A DNA stretch of 64,000 bases from Saccharothrix sp. S26 (GCF_021390395.1 NZ_JAJUWT010000003.1:124001-188000); one strand, 5' to 3'; counted from the first letter of the stretch, positions 1 to 9,278 are shown. Program-made: numbers and translations. Notes: a model not told the origin generated them from the sequence alone.

Positions 1-909
1 GCCGAGGCGTCGGTCGCGCAGCGCGCCACCCACACGCTCGGGCGCACGATCGCGTTCGGCGCGACGCACGTGCGCAGCCACGCGCAGGTGGACGTCGACT
101 CGGGGCTGGAAAAGCTGGAGGGCGTGCTGGCCGCGCGCGAGGAGCACGCGGGCCGGGCGCACGTCGAGGTGGTGGCGTTCCCGCAGTGCGGCATCCTGCG
201 CGAGAAGGGCACCGCGGAGCTGCTCGACGCGGCGCTGCGGGCGGGCGCGGACCTGGTCGGCGGGCTGGACCCGGCGGGCTACGACCGCGACCCGGTGCGG
301 CACCTGGACGTGGTGTTCGGGTTGGCCGAGAAGCACCAGCGCGGGGTGGACGTGCACCTGCACGACGCCGGCACGCTGGGCGCGTTCCAGGTGGAGCTGA
401 TCTGCGAGCGCGTGCGGGCCCTGGGCATGCAGGGGCAGGTGACGATCAGCCACGCGTTCGCGCTGTCCACAGTGGACGTCGAACGGCAGCGCGAGCTGGT
501 GGAGCGGCTCGCGGAGCTGGACGTCGCGGTGACGACGGTCGCGCCGGGCGTGCGAGACCCGTTGCCGTTGCAACTGCTGCGGTGGGCCGGGGTGAGGCTC
601 GGCCTCGGGCAGGACGGCATCCGGGACTACTGGTCGCCCTACGGCAACGGCGACATGCTCGACCGCGCGTGGCAGCTCGCCTACCGCAACGGGTTCCGGC
701 GCGACGAGCTGGTGGAGATGTGCGTCGACATCGCCACCCGGGGCGGCGCGTCGGTCCTGGGACGGGCGCTGGGGCTGACCGAGGGGTCGCCCGCCGACCT
801 GGTGGTGGTGCCCGGCGACACGGTGACGGCCGCGGTGATGGATCGCGCTCCGCGCACCTTGGTGGTACACGAGGGGCGTGTGGTGGCCGCCGATGGTCAG
901 GTCGTGTGA
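1..909 (+). CDS. Amidohydrolase, cytosine deaminase-like (5' end missing)
   Basis: The reading frame is open from base 1, so the gene starts before the window; 302 residues are visible. It resembles the CodA-type metal-dependent amidohydrolases that deaminate cytosine or related ring compounds in the cytoplasm. Visible motifs in order are GATHVRSHAQVD, VVAFPQCGI, the likely metal ligands in DVHLHD, SHAFALS, and GQDGIRDYWSPYG carrying the likely catalytic Asp. The end (SPADLVVVPGD) is the usual small beta-sandwich of the family. The HxH metal pair normally near the N-terminus lies outside the window. The exact substrate cannot be read from this sequence. Confidence 0.8.
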   Translation, partial: AEASVAQRATHTLGRTIAFGATHVRSHAQVDVDSGLEKLEGVLAAREEHAGRAHVEVVAFPQCGILREKGTAELLDAALRAGADLVGGLDPAGYDRDPVRHLDVVFGLAEKHQRGVDVHLHDAGTLGAFQVELICERVRALGMQGQVTISHAFALSTVDVERQRELVERLAELDVAVTTVAPGVRDPLPLQLLRWAGVRLGLGQDGIRDYWSPYGNGDMLDRAWQLAYRNGFRRDELVEMCVDIATRGGASVLGRALGLTEGSPADLVVVPGDTVTAAVMDRAPRTLVVHEGRVVAADGQVV

Positions 910-951
910 ATGGTCGCCCGCGGTGCGGCGCCGGTCAGTAGCCTGCGCGGC

Positions 952-1473
952 ATGAGTGAGACGTGGGAGGCCCTCCAGGCGACCCCGTTGGTCGAGGTGC
1001 GGCGACGTGCGGCGATCATCGGTGAGCGCGCCGACGTGGCGCCGATGACCGTGGACGGCGCGGAGCGGTTCGCGTGGAACGACCGGGGCGGCCAGTCGAC
1101 CGTCTGGTACTTCACGCCCGAGGATCGTGCGTTGCTGCTGACGTTCGACCACGAGACCGACCTCAACCTGTACGCGGAGGGTGACTACGCGGTGCAGGAG
1201 TCGCTCTACCGGGGCGTGCCGGAGGACCTCGTCCGGCTGGTGCGCAACCGGCCGGAGAACTACGAGTCGCTCAACCTCACCGACGAGACGACCGGGAACA
1301 CGATCCACTACGCCGGTGGCGTGTTCTGGTTCGACGGCGAGCGGTGGCAGGCGGCCGAGGGCTTCCTGGCGCACTGCGAGCGCGAGGGCCTGGACCCGAT
1401 GGTCGAGTCCGGCTTCGAGTACTGCCTGGAGGCGTACCGGTTCGGGCACGACCTCACCGCCCCGCAGGGGTGA
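952..1473 (+). CDS. Hypothetical protein
   Basis: A 173-residue soluble protein that I do not recognise. I chose the ATG at 952 because the open frame upstream (from 910) begins directly after the preceding stop and reads unlike a natural N-terminus. The protein is acidic and rich in Trp, Tyr and Phe (AWNDRGGQSTVWYF, GGVFWFDGERW). No signal peptide or membrane segment is visible. Its last 20 bases overlap the 3' end of the convergent erm gene. Confidence 0.65.
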   Translation: MSETWEALQATPLVEVRRRAAIIGERADVAPMTVDGAERFAWNDRGGQSTVWYFTPEDRALLLTFDHETDLNLYAEGDYAVQESLYRGVPEDLVRLVRNRPENYESLNLTDETTGNTIHYAGGVFWFDGERWQAAEGFLAHCEREGLDPMVESGFEYCLEAYRFGHDLTAPQG

Positions 1474-2221
1474 GGGCGAACAGCTCGGCCCACTGCTCGG
1501 CGGTCAGGTCGCGCGGTAGCGTGCGGTCGGTGACGCCGTGGCGGCGGGCCCACGCGGCGAGTCGGGCCCGGGGGTGGGCCGCGCGCACGATCGACGGCAC
1601 GCCCCGACCCCGGCCGGTGAACACGCGGTGCACGAACGCCTGGTAGCGGCGGCGGTCGCGCGGGTCCACCAGCGGCGTTCGGCGGCGGGTCACCGTGAGC
1701 AGGCCGCCGTCCACCCCGGGACGGGGCCGGAACGCGGCGGCCGGCACGCGCCGGACCAGCGTGAACGAGTACCAGGGCCACCACTGGGCGGTCATCATCG
1801 TGGCGCCGCCGACGCCCGCCCGACGGCGGGCGACCTCCCACTGGACCAGCAGCACGGCGTCCGTCCACCCTCCGTTGTGGACGATCCGGCGCAGCATCGC
1901 CGTGGTCAGGTGGAACGGCAGGTTGCCGACCAGGACGTGCGGCTCGCGCGGCAGGCGGTGGCGCAGGAAGTCCGCCTCGACCAGGGTCGTGGTCGCCGCC
2001 ACGCGGCGGCGCAGCTCGCGGACCCGGGCCGGGTCGACCTCCACGCCGGTGAGCGGGCGGCCCAGGGCTTGCAGGGGCAGGGTCAACGCGCCGGAACCGC
2101 AGCCGATCTCCAGGATCGGCCCGCTGGTCCGGGCGACGAGGTCGACCACGGCCGTGATGACCGCGCGGTCGACGAGGAAGTTCTGGCCGTGCTCGTGCCG
2201 GCCGTCGTGGTGCGTGCGCAC
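1454..2221 (-). CDS. erm: 23S rRNA adenine-N6-methyltransferase, Erm family
   Basis: This 255-residue protein is an Erm-type enzyme, which methylates A2058 of 23S rRNA with SAM and gives macrolide-lincosamide-streptogramin B resistance. Diagnostic features are HGQNFL at residues 11-16, the SAM motif EIGCGSG at 38-44, the catalytic NLPFH at 100-104, and the family segment QWWPWYSF followed by VPAAAFRPRPGVDGG. Length and order match the actinomycete Erm group rather than KsgA. The start is GTG with GGAG eight bases upstream. A short leader ORF and a hairpin precede it, suggesting drug-inducible translation. No macrolide biosynthesis genes are visible nearby, so it may be defensive rather than self-resistance. 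Confidence 0.9.
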   Translation of the reverse strand: MRTHHDGRHEHGQNFLVDRAVITAVVDLVARTSGPILEIGCGSGALTLPLQALGRPLTGVEVDPARVRELRRRVAATTTLVEADFLRHRLPREPHVLVGNLPFHLTTAMLRRIVHNGGWTDAVLLVQWEVARRRAGVGGATMMTAQWWPWYSFTLVRRVPAAAFRPRPGVDGGLLTVTRRRTPLVDPRDRRRYQAFVHRVFTGRGRGVPSIVRAAHPRARLAAWARRHGVTDRTLPRDLTAEQWAELFALTPAGR

Positions 2222-2294
2222 TGGTGGGGCTCCGCGGCTGCTGGAAGCGAACCGGGCAGCGGAAGTGTGGGCCGCCCGGCGAGGACTCGCTGGA

Positions 2295-2318
2295 GCGGCG
2301 GAACCGGGGTGCCGCCGC
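2295..2318 (-). promoter_or_regulatory. Candidate attenuator hairpin before erm
   Basis: An inverted repeat with 7-bp arms (2295-2301 and 2312-2318) and a 10-nt loop starts exactly at the stop codon of the leader ORF. A ribosome stalled in the leader would cover its 5' arm. It lies 73 nt upstream of the erm start. Its involvement in induction is inferred. Confidence 0.45.
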
Positions 2319-2356
2319 TAGACGCGGCGCAACCGGGTCACTGCACAGGCGCACAT
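2318..2356 (-). CDS. Erm leader peptide, RLR type (12 residues)
   Basis: This short ORF encodes MCACAVTRLRRV and ends 97 nt before the erm start. Leader peptides of inducible erm genes stall the macrolide-bound ribosome, and one well-studied class (ErmDL) arrests at Arg-Leu-Arg. The same R-L-R triplet is present here at residues 8-10, followed by a third Arg. A TAGCGT hexamer ends 7 nt before the ATG, so the mRNA is probably leaderless and begins at this codon. Function is inferred from position, size and motif. Confidence 0.6.
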   Translation of the reverse strand: MCACAVTRLRRV

Positions 2357-2363
2357 GCCAGCG

Positions 2364-2394
2364 ACGCTAGCGCATCGCCGGCCGTGTTCGACAA
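2364..2394 (-). promoter_or_regulatory. Putative leaderless promoter of the erm leader/erm unit
   Basis: On the minus strand TTGTCG (2394-2389) and TAGCGT (2369-2364) are 19 bp apart, and the -10 ends 7 nt before the leader ATG. An A-rich GAAAAACGG lies just upstream of the -35. WhiB7-type activators use such an AT-rich stretch, but I cannot show it here. Confidence 0.4.
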
Positions 2395-2403
2395 CCGTTT
2401 TTC

Positions 2404-3408
<1,005 letters not shown>

Positions 3409-3449
3409 ACCAGGTGCAACACCGCCGTTCGGGCGGGCTGTTCCGCCGT

Positions 3450-4160
3450 TCAGGTGTGAGGTGAGTCCCTGAGCGCGGTCACCGCGCGGTAGGTGAAGCC
3501 GAGCCGCCGGTAGACCGCGACAGCGGCCGCGTTCGCCGCGTCGACCATCAGCCCGCACGTGCCGCGCTCGGCCAGCAGGGCGCTCGCGACGAACCGGCAG
3601 ACGGCCGTGGACAGCGACCGGCCGCGGTGGTCGGGGTGGGTGGCCACGCCCGCCACGAACCCGACCTCGGGCGCGGGCCAGGCGTCCGCGGCCACCGAGA
3701 CCAGCACGCCGTCGACGTGCGCGCCCGCCCAGCGGGACGGTCCGGGCTCGCGCGGCCACGCCCACGTGTCGGGGTTGGCCTTGCGCAGCAACGCCTCGAC
3801 GTCGTCCCACTCGTCCTCGGCCAACCAGCGTGGGCCGGGTGCGGGGTCGAGCACGCCGGTGCGCTGCATCCAGCCGAACGTGCCGCGCACCGGCCAGTCG
3901 AGCTCGTCCGCGACGGCGGCCGTGACCAGGGGCCTCACGCCGGGGCGCACGTGGGCGCGCAGCAGCGCCGCCACGTCGTCGGTGGGGCCGACGAGGACCA
4001 GGCGGTCGAAGCGGAACAACCCCGGGGCGAGCACGGCGACGCCCTCGCCGTGCGCCCAGGCCGTGCCGCCGCGGCCGGGCAGCAGGGCCTGGGCGGCCCA
4101 CCGCGCGATCGGGTCGGCGGTGGCGGCGGAGACGTCGGCGGGGGTGGGCAGAACGCGCAT
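3450..4160 (-). CDS. GNAT family N-acetyltransferase
   Basis: A 236-residue acetyl-CoA dependent acetyltransferase. The C-terminal half carries the GNAT acetyl-CoA site GVATHPDHRGRSLSTAV, with the Q/R-x-x-G-x-G/A loop replaced by HRGRSL, and the usual ending AVAVYRRLGFTYR. The N-terminal half is a less conserved GNAT-like region. I prefer the ATG at 4160 over an in-frame GTG further up because it leaves a 35-bp divergent gap to the gene starting at 4196. Substrate unknown. Confidence 0.75.
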   Translation of the reverse strand: MRVLPTPADVSAATADPIARWAAQALLPGRGGTAWAHGEGVAVLAPGLFRFDRLVLVGPTDDVAALLRAHVRPGVRPLVTAAVADELDWPVRGTFGWMQRTGVLDPAPGPRWLAEDEWDDVEALLRKANPDTWAWPREPGPSRWAGAHVDGVLVSVAADAWPAPEVGFVAGVATHPDHRGRSLSTAVCRFVASALLAERGTCGLMVDAANAAAVAVYRRLGFTYRAVTALRDSPHT

Positions 4161-4195
4161 GACCGCATCATCACCCAAGAGCTACCCTCGCCCGC

Positions 4196-4603
4196 ATGGA
4201 CATCCGGCAGGTCACGTCGTTCGACGCGGTGGTGGCCGCCGGGCACCTGTTCGACGGCCCGCCGCGCGAGGACGCCACCCGCGCGTTCCTCGCCGACGAC
4301 CGGCACCACCTGCTCATCGCCTACGTCGACGGCACGCCCGCCGGGTTCGTCTCCGGCGTCGAGACCATCCACCCCGACAAGGGCGTGGAGATGTTCCTGT
4401 ACGAACTGGGCGTGGACGAGGGCTTCCAGCGGCGCGGCATCGGCAGCGCCCTGGTGGCCCGCCTGATCGAGCTGGCCGGGGACCGCGGCTGCACCGGCGT
4501 GTGGACCGGCACGGAGAAGGACAACGCCGCCGCCCTGGCCACCTACCGCCGTGCCGAGGCCGAGCTCGACTTCGACACGGTCGCCGTCTCCTGGGGCTTC
4601 TAG
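4196..4603 (+). CDS. GNAT N-acetyltransferase, AAC(3)-I-like
   Basis: A single-domain GNAT enzyme of 135 residues. The acetyl-CoA motif is QRRGIGSALVARL, preceded by a beta strand (EMFLYELGVDEGF) that matches the layout of the aminoglycoside 3-N-acetyltransferase I group. The C-terminus AALATYRRAEAELDFDTVAVSW is also of that type. Resistance activity cannot be assumed; many chromosomal relatives have no known substrate. The stop codon overlaps that of the convergent gene by 4 nt. Confidence 0.65.
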   Translation: MDIRQVTSFDAVVAAGHLFDGPPREDATRAFLADDRHHLLIAYVDGTPAGFVSGVETIHPDKGVEMFLYELGVDEGFQRRGIGSALVARLIELAGDRGCTGVWTGTEKDNAAALATYRRAEAELDFDTVAVSWGF

Positions 4604-5019
4604 CGGAACAGCGCGCGTTTCTGCGCCGACTCCTCCAACGCCCGGTACGCCAGCTCCAGCGCGGTGTTGTACTCGCCCTGGTCGCGCGGCGGCACCGACT
4701 CGTCCGGCGCGGGCACGGTCGTCATGGTGAACCAGCGCTCGTCCCACAGCAGCTTCACCACGGCTTCCCAGTGCTCCGCGACGACCTGCTTGACCAGCTT
4801 CTCCTGGTCGATGATCGCGGCCATCCGGTCCTGGGACTCGGCCAGCCGCTCCAGCAGCTGCCGCACGCGGGCCCGGTCGGCGGCGCGCATCCGCTCCACC
4901 GACTCGCCGGCCAGCGCGACGACCTCCCGGTACCGCTCGATCGCCGAGACCGCCTCGGCCTCCGGCGCGCCGTGCCCGCTCGTGCGCTGCGCGGGTACGA
5001 CTGAGGCGTGGCTGATCAT
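4600..5019 (-). CDS. Small helical protein downstream of FtsK-like ATPase
   Basis: A 139-residue soluble protein of unknown family. Residues about 25-95 are predicted by eye to be continuous amphipathic helix (IERYREVVALAGESVERM and following). The tail is charged. The ATG (5019-5017) overlaps the stop of the FtsK-like gene by ATGA, so translation is probably coupled. It is the last gene of a five-gene minus-strand operon and may be an accessory or substrate of the ATPase. That role is inference. Confidence 0.7.
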   Translation of the reverse strand: MISHASVVPAQRTSGHGAPEAEAVSAIERYREVVALAGESVERMRAADRARVRQLLERLAESQDRMAAIIDQEKLVKQVVAEHWEAVVKLLWDERWFTMTTVPAPDESVPPRDQGEYNTALELAYRALEESAQKRALFR

Positions 5020-7784
5020 GGTTCCTCCCCGGTGTCGAACGGGATGACGACCTGCGGCCTGGAGTGCTCGAACCGGTCGAAGAACAGGCCCCGGCGCGGT
5101 CGCGGTGACCACGCCATGACCTGCTCCGGTCCGAACGACAGCAGTTCCTTGCCCTGGACGTCGAACGCGATCCACGCGCCGATGTCGTCGTAGACGCCCG
5201 GCGGCAGGCTGTTCTTCAGCCGCTGCGCGCCACGCCACCAGCCCAGCACGTGGGTGCGGTTCTCCGGCCCGTGCTTGAGCACGGTCCGCAGGCTGTCGAC
5301 CCCGGAGGCCCGCGTCGTCGGGTCCTTCGCCTCCAACAGGGTGTGCGCCGCGTCCACCGCGTAAACCACCAGGTAGTGGGGTGGCAGCGGCGCGCCCGTC
5401 TCGCCGGTCATGCTCTTGGTGATCCGCGCCGCCGTGTCGTCGACCAACTCGCGCACGCTCTCCAGGCCCAACAGGTGCACCTCGTGACCCGCGTCACCGA
5501 GCTGCTTGTGCAGCCGTTCGGCGTGCGGCCAGGCGTCCTCGGCCAGGCACGCCAGGGTGAACCGGGCCTCACCCGGCTCGTGCTGGCGGGCCAGCGACAG
5601 CGCCGCGCCGCCCAGCACCCGGGCCGCGTCGTCGGCCAGCGAGCCGAGCACGGCGATGTTGCGCCCCGGCGTGCGGGCGAACCGCACCCCGGCCGCGCTG
5701 CCCGCCACGTCGATCACCTGGCCCAGCAGCACGGTGGGGCTGTTGCCCTCGCCCGGCCGCAGCGCCCGGAAGTCCGGCAGCGCCTGCAACGCGGGCACCT
5801 TGCTGCCGTCGAACAGGATCGGCTCGGCCAGATCCGGCGGGCGCAGCCGGTGCAGCTCGGCCTGCAACGCGTCGAACGTGCCCCTGGCCGTGGCGTCGGG
5901 GATGCGCGCGACCTCGTTGCCCGGCCGCACGCCCGACTCGTGGTTGACCACGGCGTGCCAGCGCGGCAGCTCCACCGCGGCGTCGTTCTGCGGCTCGGCC
6001 AGCACCCGCCGCGCCTTGGGCAGCGCGATCCGCACGGTGAACTGCTCGAAGATCGCCGACTTGCCCCAGAAGCCCTCGATGCCCGACACGTCCTGGCTGG
6101 ACAGCACCAGGTGGATGCCCTGCGACCGGCCGCGCCGGGCCACGTCCTCCAGCAGCTGGGTGGCCTGCGCGGTGACGTGGTCGCGCTCGCCGAACAGGTA
6201 CTGGAACTCGTCGATCACCGCCACGATCCGCGGCCAGTGGCCGTGCGGGTCCTCCTCGCGCAACTGCTCCAGCTTGGTGACCTCGTGCCGCTTGGCCGCG
6301 TCCGCCCGCCTGCGCATCTCGTCGGCCAGGAACGCCAGCAGCGCCACGCCGAACTCGCGGTCGGTGTTGACGTTCACCCCGACCAGCCGGGCGTGCGGCA
6401 GCCACGTGGGGTCCTTGCGGCCCGGCGCGAACTGCGCGAACGACACGCCCTCCTTGAAGTCCAGCAGGTACAGCTCCAGCTCGTCCGGCGCGTACCGGGC
6501 GGCCAGGCTGCCGAGCATCGCGTAGAGGAAGTTCGTCTTGCCCGAGCCGCTGGGCCCGCCGATCAACGCGTGCGGCGACGTGTCGCCCAGCCCCACGTGC
6601 ACCGGCTCGCCCTCCAGGAACCCGACCGGCGCGAGGACGCCCGCCGACGAGTTCTCCCGCCAGAACCGCTCCGGCAGCAGGTCGGCGAACCGGCTGAGCC
6701 GGTGGCGGCGCTCCTCGCGCTTGTCCGCGATCACCGCGCACGCCCTGGGCACCTGGGCGCGCGGCAGCGGCGGGTCCAGCGCCACCGCCACGTGCTTGCC
6801 GGTCATCGTGCAGGTCGCGCTGTGGTCGGCGGCGATGGTGACGGTCTCGATCGGCGAGTTGACCGTGACCGGGATGTCGACGATGAACAGCTGGATCCCG
6901 GCCGCCAGCCCGTTGCGCGCGACCCGCTGCAACTGCTGCTGGTGCTCCTCCCGCAACGGCTGCCGGTTGCCGAACAGCACCGCCACCCGCCACGGCTCGG
7001 TGCGCCGCCCGCCCGCCGCCCGCACCGACTGGTGGCCCTCGGTCAGCACACCGGTGTGCACGCGGCGGATGTGGTCGGACAGCTCGTCCAGCAGCTCGTG
7101 CAGCCGGGCCGGGTCGTGCACGGTCAGCAGGCCCGCGCGGGTCAACGGGTACAGGCCGGGCAGCGCGCCGGTGAGCTGGCCGACGTCCCACACGTGCACG
7201 TGCACCAGGCCCGGCTGGAAGTGGCTCAGCACCCGCAACAACAACGTCTCGACCAGCGACTCGGCCGTGGCGCGGCTCTCGTAGGTGGAGCTGACGTGCA
7301 GGTGCGAGTGGTCCAGCAGCGGCACCGCCACCGGGAACCGCTGCGGCTCCGGCGCGCTGCGCACCACGCCCGTGCCGATGCGCCACAGCTCGGGCACGCC
7401 GTCGCTGCCGTCGGCCGTGCCCGGTGTGCCGAGCCACGCCTCGGGCGGCCACGACGCCGGTCCCGCGGCCGCGGCGTCGACCAGGGCGGCCAACTGGTCC
7501 GGGCCGTGCTCCGACCACGGCCGGAACGCCTCGATCCGGTCGATCAGCGCCCGCTTGAGCTGCTGCTCGAACAACGGGTTCGCCAGCGCGCCGGCCAGCA
7601 GCGGGTCGGCCAGAGCCCGGTCCACCCCGTCGCCGCGCAGGATCACCTCGAACATGTCGCGCGCGCGTTCGTCGGCGAGGAGGCGGTGCTCGCGCGCGGC
7701 GTTGCCCAGCGCGGCGGCGACCGCCTTGCGGAACTCCCCGAAGGAGCCCTCGATCCTCCTGCGGCGCTCGTCACGCCTGCTCAC
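5016..7784 (-). CDS. FtsK/SpoIIIE-domain ATPase, soluble
   Basis: A 922-residue protein. The central RecA-like module has Walker A GGPSGSGKTNF near residue 410 and Walker B VAVIDEFQYLF near 520, followed by RGRSQGIHLVLSSQD, typical of the FtsK/SpoIIIE/EccC family. A second module after about residue 640 (NIAVLGSLADDAARVL) looks like a degenerate ATPase domain without a P-loop Lys. There are no membrane helices and no FtsK gamma domain, so it is neither a classical FtsK nor a complete EccC. It sits 1 nt after an 83-residue helical gene and is coupled to the gene at 4600. A translocation or secretion motor for the small proteins is an inference from context. Confidence 0.85.
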   Translation of the reverse strand: MSRRDERRRRIEGSFGEFRKAVAAALGNAAREHRLLADERARDMFEVILRGDGVDRALADPLLAGALANPLFEQQLKRALIDRIEAFRPWSEHGPDQLAALVDAAAAGPASWPPEAWLGTPGTADGSDGVPELWRIGTGVVRSAPEPQRFPVAVPLLDHSHLHVSSTYESRATAESLVETLLLRVLSHFQPGLVHVHVWDVGQLTGALPGLYPLTRAGLLTVHDPARLHELLDELSDHIRRVHTGVLTEGHQSVRAAGGRRTEPWRVAVLFGNRQPLREEHQQQLQRVARNGLAAGIQLFIVDIPVTVNSPIETVTIAADHSATCTMTGKHVAVALDPPLPRAQVPRACAVIADKREERRHRLSRFADLLPERFWRENSSAGVLAPVGFLEGEPVHVGLGDTSPHALIGGPSGSGKTNFLYAMLGSLAARYAPDELELYLLDFKEGVSFAQFAPGRKDPTWLPHARLVGVNVNTDREFGVALLAFLADEMRRRADAAKRHEVTKLEQLREEDPHGHWPRIVAVIDEFQYLFGERDHVTAQATQLLEDVARRGRSQGIHLVLSSQDVSGIEGFWGKSAIFEQFTVRIALPKARRVLAEPQNDAAVELPRWHAVVNHESGVRPGNEVARIPDATARGTFDALQAELHRLRPPDLAEPILFDGSKVPALQALPDFRALRPGEGNSPTVLLGQVIDVAGSAAGVRFARTPGRNIAVLGSLADDAARVLGGAALSLARQHEPGEARFTLACLAEDAWPHAERLHKQLGDAGHEVHLLGLESVRELVDDTAARITKSMTGETGAPLPPHYLVVYAVDAAHTLLEAKDPTTRASGVDSLRTVLKHGPENRTHVLGWWRGAQRLKNSLPPGVYDDIGAWIAFDVQGKELLSFGPEQVMAWSPRPRRGLFFDRFEHSRPQVVIPFDTGEEP

Positions 7785-7785
7785 G

Positions 7786-8037
7786 TCACAGCTCCACGGC
7801 TAGGCGTTGGACCAGTTCCAGGCTGCCCACGATCAGCTCCAACTCGGCGGCGAACCGCTCCGCGGCCGCCAGGAACCCGGCGGGCACCAGGGACTCGTGG
7901 TGGTCGGCGCTCGCGTCGAGCAGGATGTCGACGGCCTCGTCCAACGCGGTCTGGGCCTCCCGGACGCTGCGGTAGGCGTCCCGGAGGAACTCGCAGCTCT
8001 GCTCGAGCGCGAGCTTGACCTCGCCCACCGACGTCAC
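7786..8037 (-). CDS. Small helical protein (83 residues)
   Basis: A short, mostly helical protein without Cys or a signal peptide. Two long helices are separated by a turn around residues 43-52. It is the size of ESX/WXG100 proteins but has no WXG motif. The GTG start lies 1 nt after the stop of the 86-residue gene, and its stop is 1 nt before the FtsK-like start, so the three genes form a tight operon. Function unknown. Confidence 0.7.
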   Translation of the reverse strand: MTSVGEVKLALEQSCEFLRDAYRSVREAQTALDEAVDILLDASADHHESLVPAGFLAAAERFAAELELIVGSLELVQRLAVEL

Positions 8038-8038
8038 G

Positions 8039-8299
8039 TCACAACCTGGAGTTGATGCTCTCGGCCTGGGAGATCCCGGCCCCGAGGTGCTGTTGCAGGT
8101 CGCTGACGCCGCTGACCACCTCGGCGAAGCGCGCGTTCGCCTGCTCCACGTCGGCCTGGACGCTGCCCTGGGTGGCCGTGCTCAGCAGGGCTTGCGCGTC
8201 CTCGGCCAGGTCGGCGGCCTGTTGCAGGGCGTTCACGCTCTGGCCCGCCTTCTCGACGGCCTGTGCGATCGCGGCGCGGACCTCTTCGATGCTGGCCAT
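8039..8299 (-). CDS. Small helical protein (86 residues), WXG100-sized
   Basis: A Gln- and Ala-rich two-helix protein (AQAVEKAGQSVNALQQAADL, then VEQANARFAEVVSG) with a break at ATQGS near residue 47. The size and hairpin layout recall WXG100 substrates and small actinomycete DUFs found beside FtsK-like ATPases, but there is no WXG or YxxxD motif, so I do not assign a family. An AGGAGG sits 14 nt before the ATG. It is the first small gene of the FtsK-like operon. Confidence 0.7.
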   Translation of the reverse strand: MASIEEVRAAIAQAVEKAGQSVNALQQAADLAEDAQALLSTATQGSVQADVEQANARFAEVVSGVSDLQQHLGAGISQAESINSRL

Positions 8300-8438
8300 G
8301 TCGGATCCCGACCCCTCCTGGCGAAACGGCTTGAGTTCCTATAGTTGAAAGTAGTACCTAAAGTTTCACGATTCACAAGCAAGATCGGCTGACCGGGTGG
8401 CAGTGCAAATCCACTCGATCGGGTCAGCGATGTCGATC
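8300..8438 (-). promoter_or_regulatory. AT-rich promoter region before the small-protein/FtsK genes
   Basis: This 139-bp gap contains the only clearly AT-rich patch nearby (8335-8380). On the minus strand TATAGG (8343-8338) could serve as a -10; I see no convincing -35. It may give the downstream four genes their own promoter apart from the gene ending at 8439. Confidence 0.35.
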
Positions 8439-9278
8439 TCAGTCGGGCACCGTCCACACGAATGCCGAGGCCGGTGTCGCTGTCAGTTCCAGCGCGGCGA
8501 TCCCCGTTTCCGGCACCGGCGCGGCTGACCAGCGGGTCGTCCCGGAACCGCCGGACCACTCCACCTCCGACCACCCCGAACGGCCCAGCGACGTCACGGC
8601 GTCGCGTAGCGCGACCGTGGGCGAATTAACGCTCGCGCCGAGGTCGAGGTGCACGCTCAGTAGGTGCCCGTGAGGAGCCACTCGGGTGATCTTGCCACTC
8701 CTCGCGACCCGGCTCGCTACCGCCCGCGCCTGCCATTCGGCACCCGCCGACCGGTCGGTGGCCACGTCGACCCGCAACGACAACCGCGTGCTCACCCGTT
8801 CGGCCTCCGGTGGTTGCGCCGAACGGGCACCGCCCGCCCCCGGCGCCTCGGGCTCGGGGCGGTTCTGTTGCGGGTCGCCACCGGCCCACGCCTCCACCAG
8901 CAACCGCTCCGCGCCGGGCAGCAGGCCGTCCAGCAGCGCCGGGTCCTCCAGCACCGTCCACGCCGTCGGCGGCTCGCAGGCCACCCTGGGTGTGGGGAAC
9001 TCGTCGCCCAGCTGCCGGACGAACGTGCGCACCGCGCGGGCCAGCGCGCCGGCCACGTTCTGCGTGGCGCGCTCCCCGCTGACCCGGCTGATCGTCACCG
9101 ACCAGCAGCCCGGTTCCTCGTCGGAGCAGTCGATGGCCCGTACCACCCGCCCGCCGACCTGGCGCACCAGTGCGGCGCAGGCGGCACGCGCCTGCTGCTC
9201 GTCGTCGGCCGCGACCACCGCGGTGATCAGCAGCTCCAGGTCTTCTCCCACCATCTCGACGCGAATTGTCCACGACAC
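8439..9278 (-). CDS. Hypothetical protein with two similar halves
   Basis: A 279-residue soluble protein of unknown family. The first half begins SWTIRVEMVGEDLELLITAV and the second restarts with a similar strand pattern (LSLRVDVATDRSAGAEWQA), which suggests an internal duplication joined by a Pro/Glu-rich linker near residues 135-155. I start at GTG 9278 because the first strand begins there; ATG 9254 is possible. It lies upstream of the FtsK-like operon in the same direction, 139 bp away, and may belong to the same system. Confidence 0.6.
   Translation of the reverse strand: MSWTIRVEMVGEDLELLITAVVAADDEQQARAACAALVRQVGGRVVRAIDCSDEEPGCWSVTISRVSGERATQNVAGALARAVRTFVRQLGDEFPTPRVACEPPTAWTVLEDPALLDGLLPGAERLLVEAWAGGDPQQNRPEPEAPGAGGARSAQPPEAERVSTRLSLRVDVATDRSAGAEWQARAVASRVARSGKITRVAPHGHLLSVHLDLGASVNSPTVALRDAVTSLGRSGWSEVEWSGGSGTTRWSAAPVPETGIAALELTATPASAFVWTVPD

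Noticed and set aside
1454..2221. KsgA (16S rRNA dimethyltransferase) as identity of the erm gene
   Set aside because: Length and the QWWPWYSF segment, together with a leader peptide, match Erm. KsgA usually carries a longer C-terminal domain and a housekeeping context.
5016..7784. Housekeeping FtsK or ESX EccC
   Set aside because: No membrane helices, no gamma domain, and only one intact ATPase module. No EccB, EccD, EccE or mycosin genes are nearby.
5250..8018. Very long open frame on the plus strand opposite the FtsK-like gene
   Set aside because: It is the mirror of a GC-rich coding frame: rich in Arg, His, Gln and Leu, with no motif or ribosome site. The opposite strand carries clear Walker motifs.
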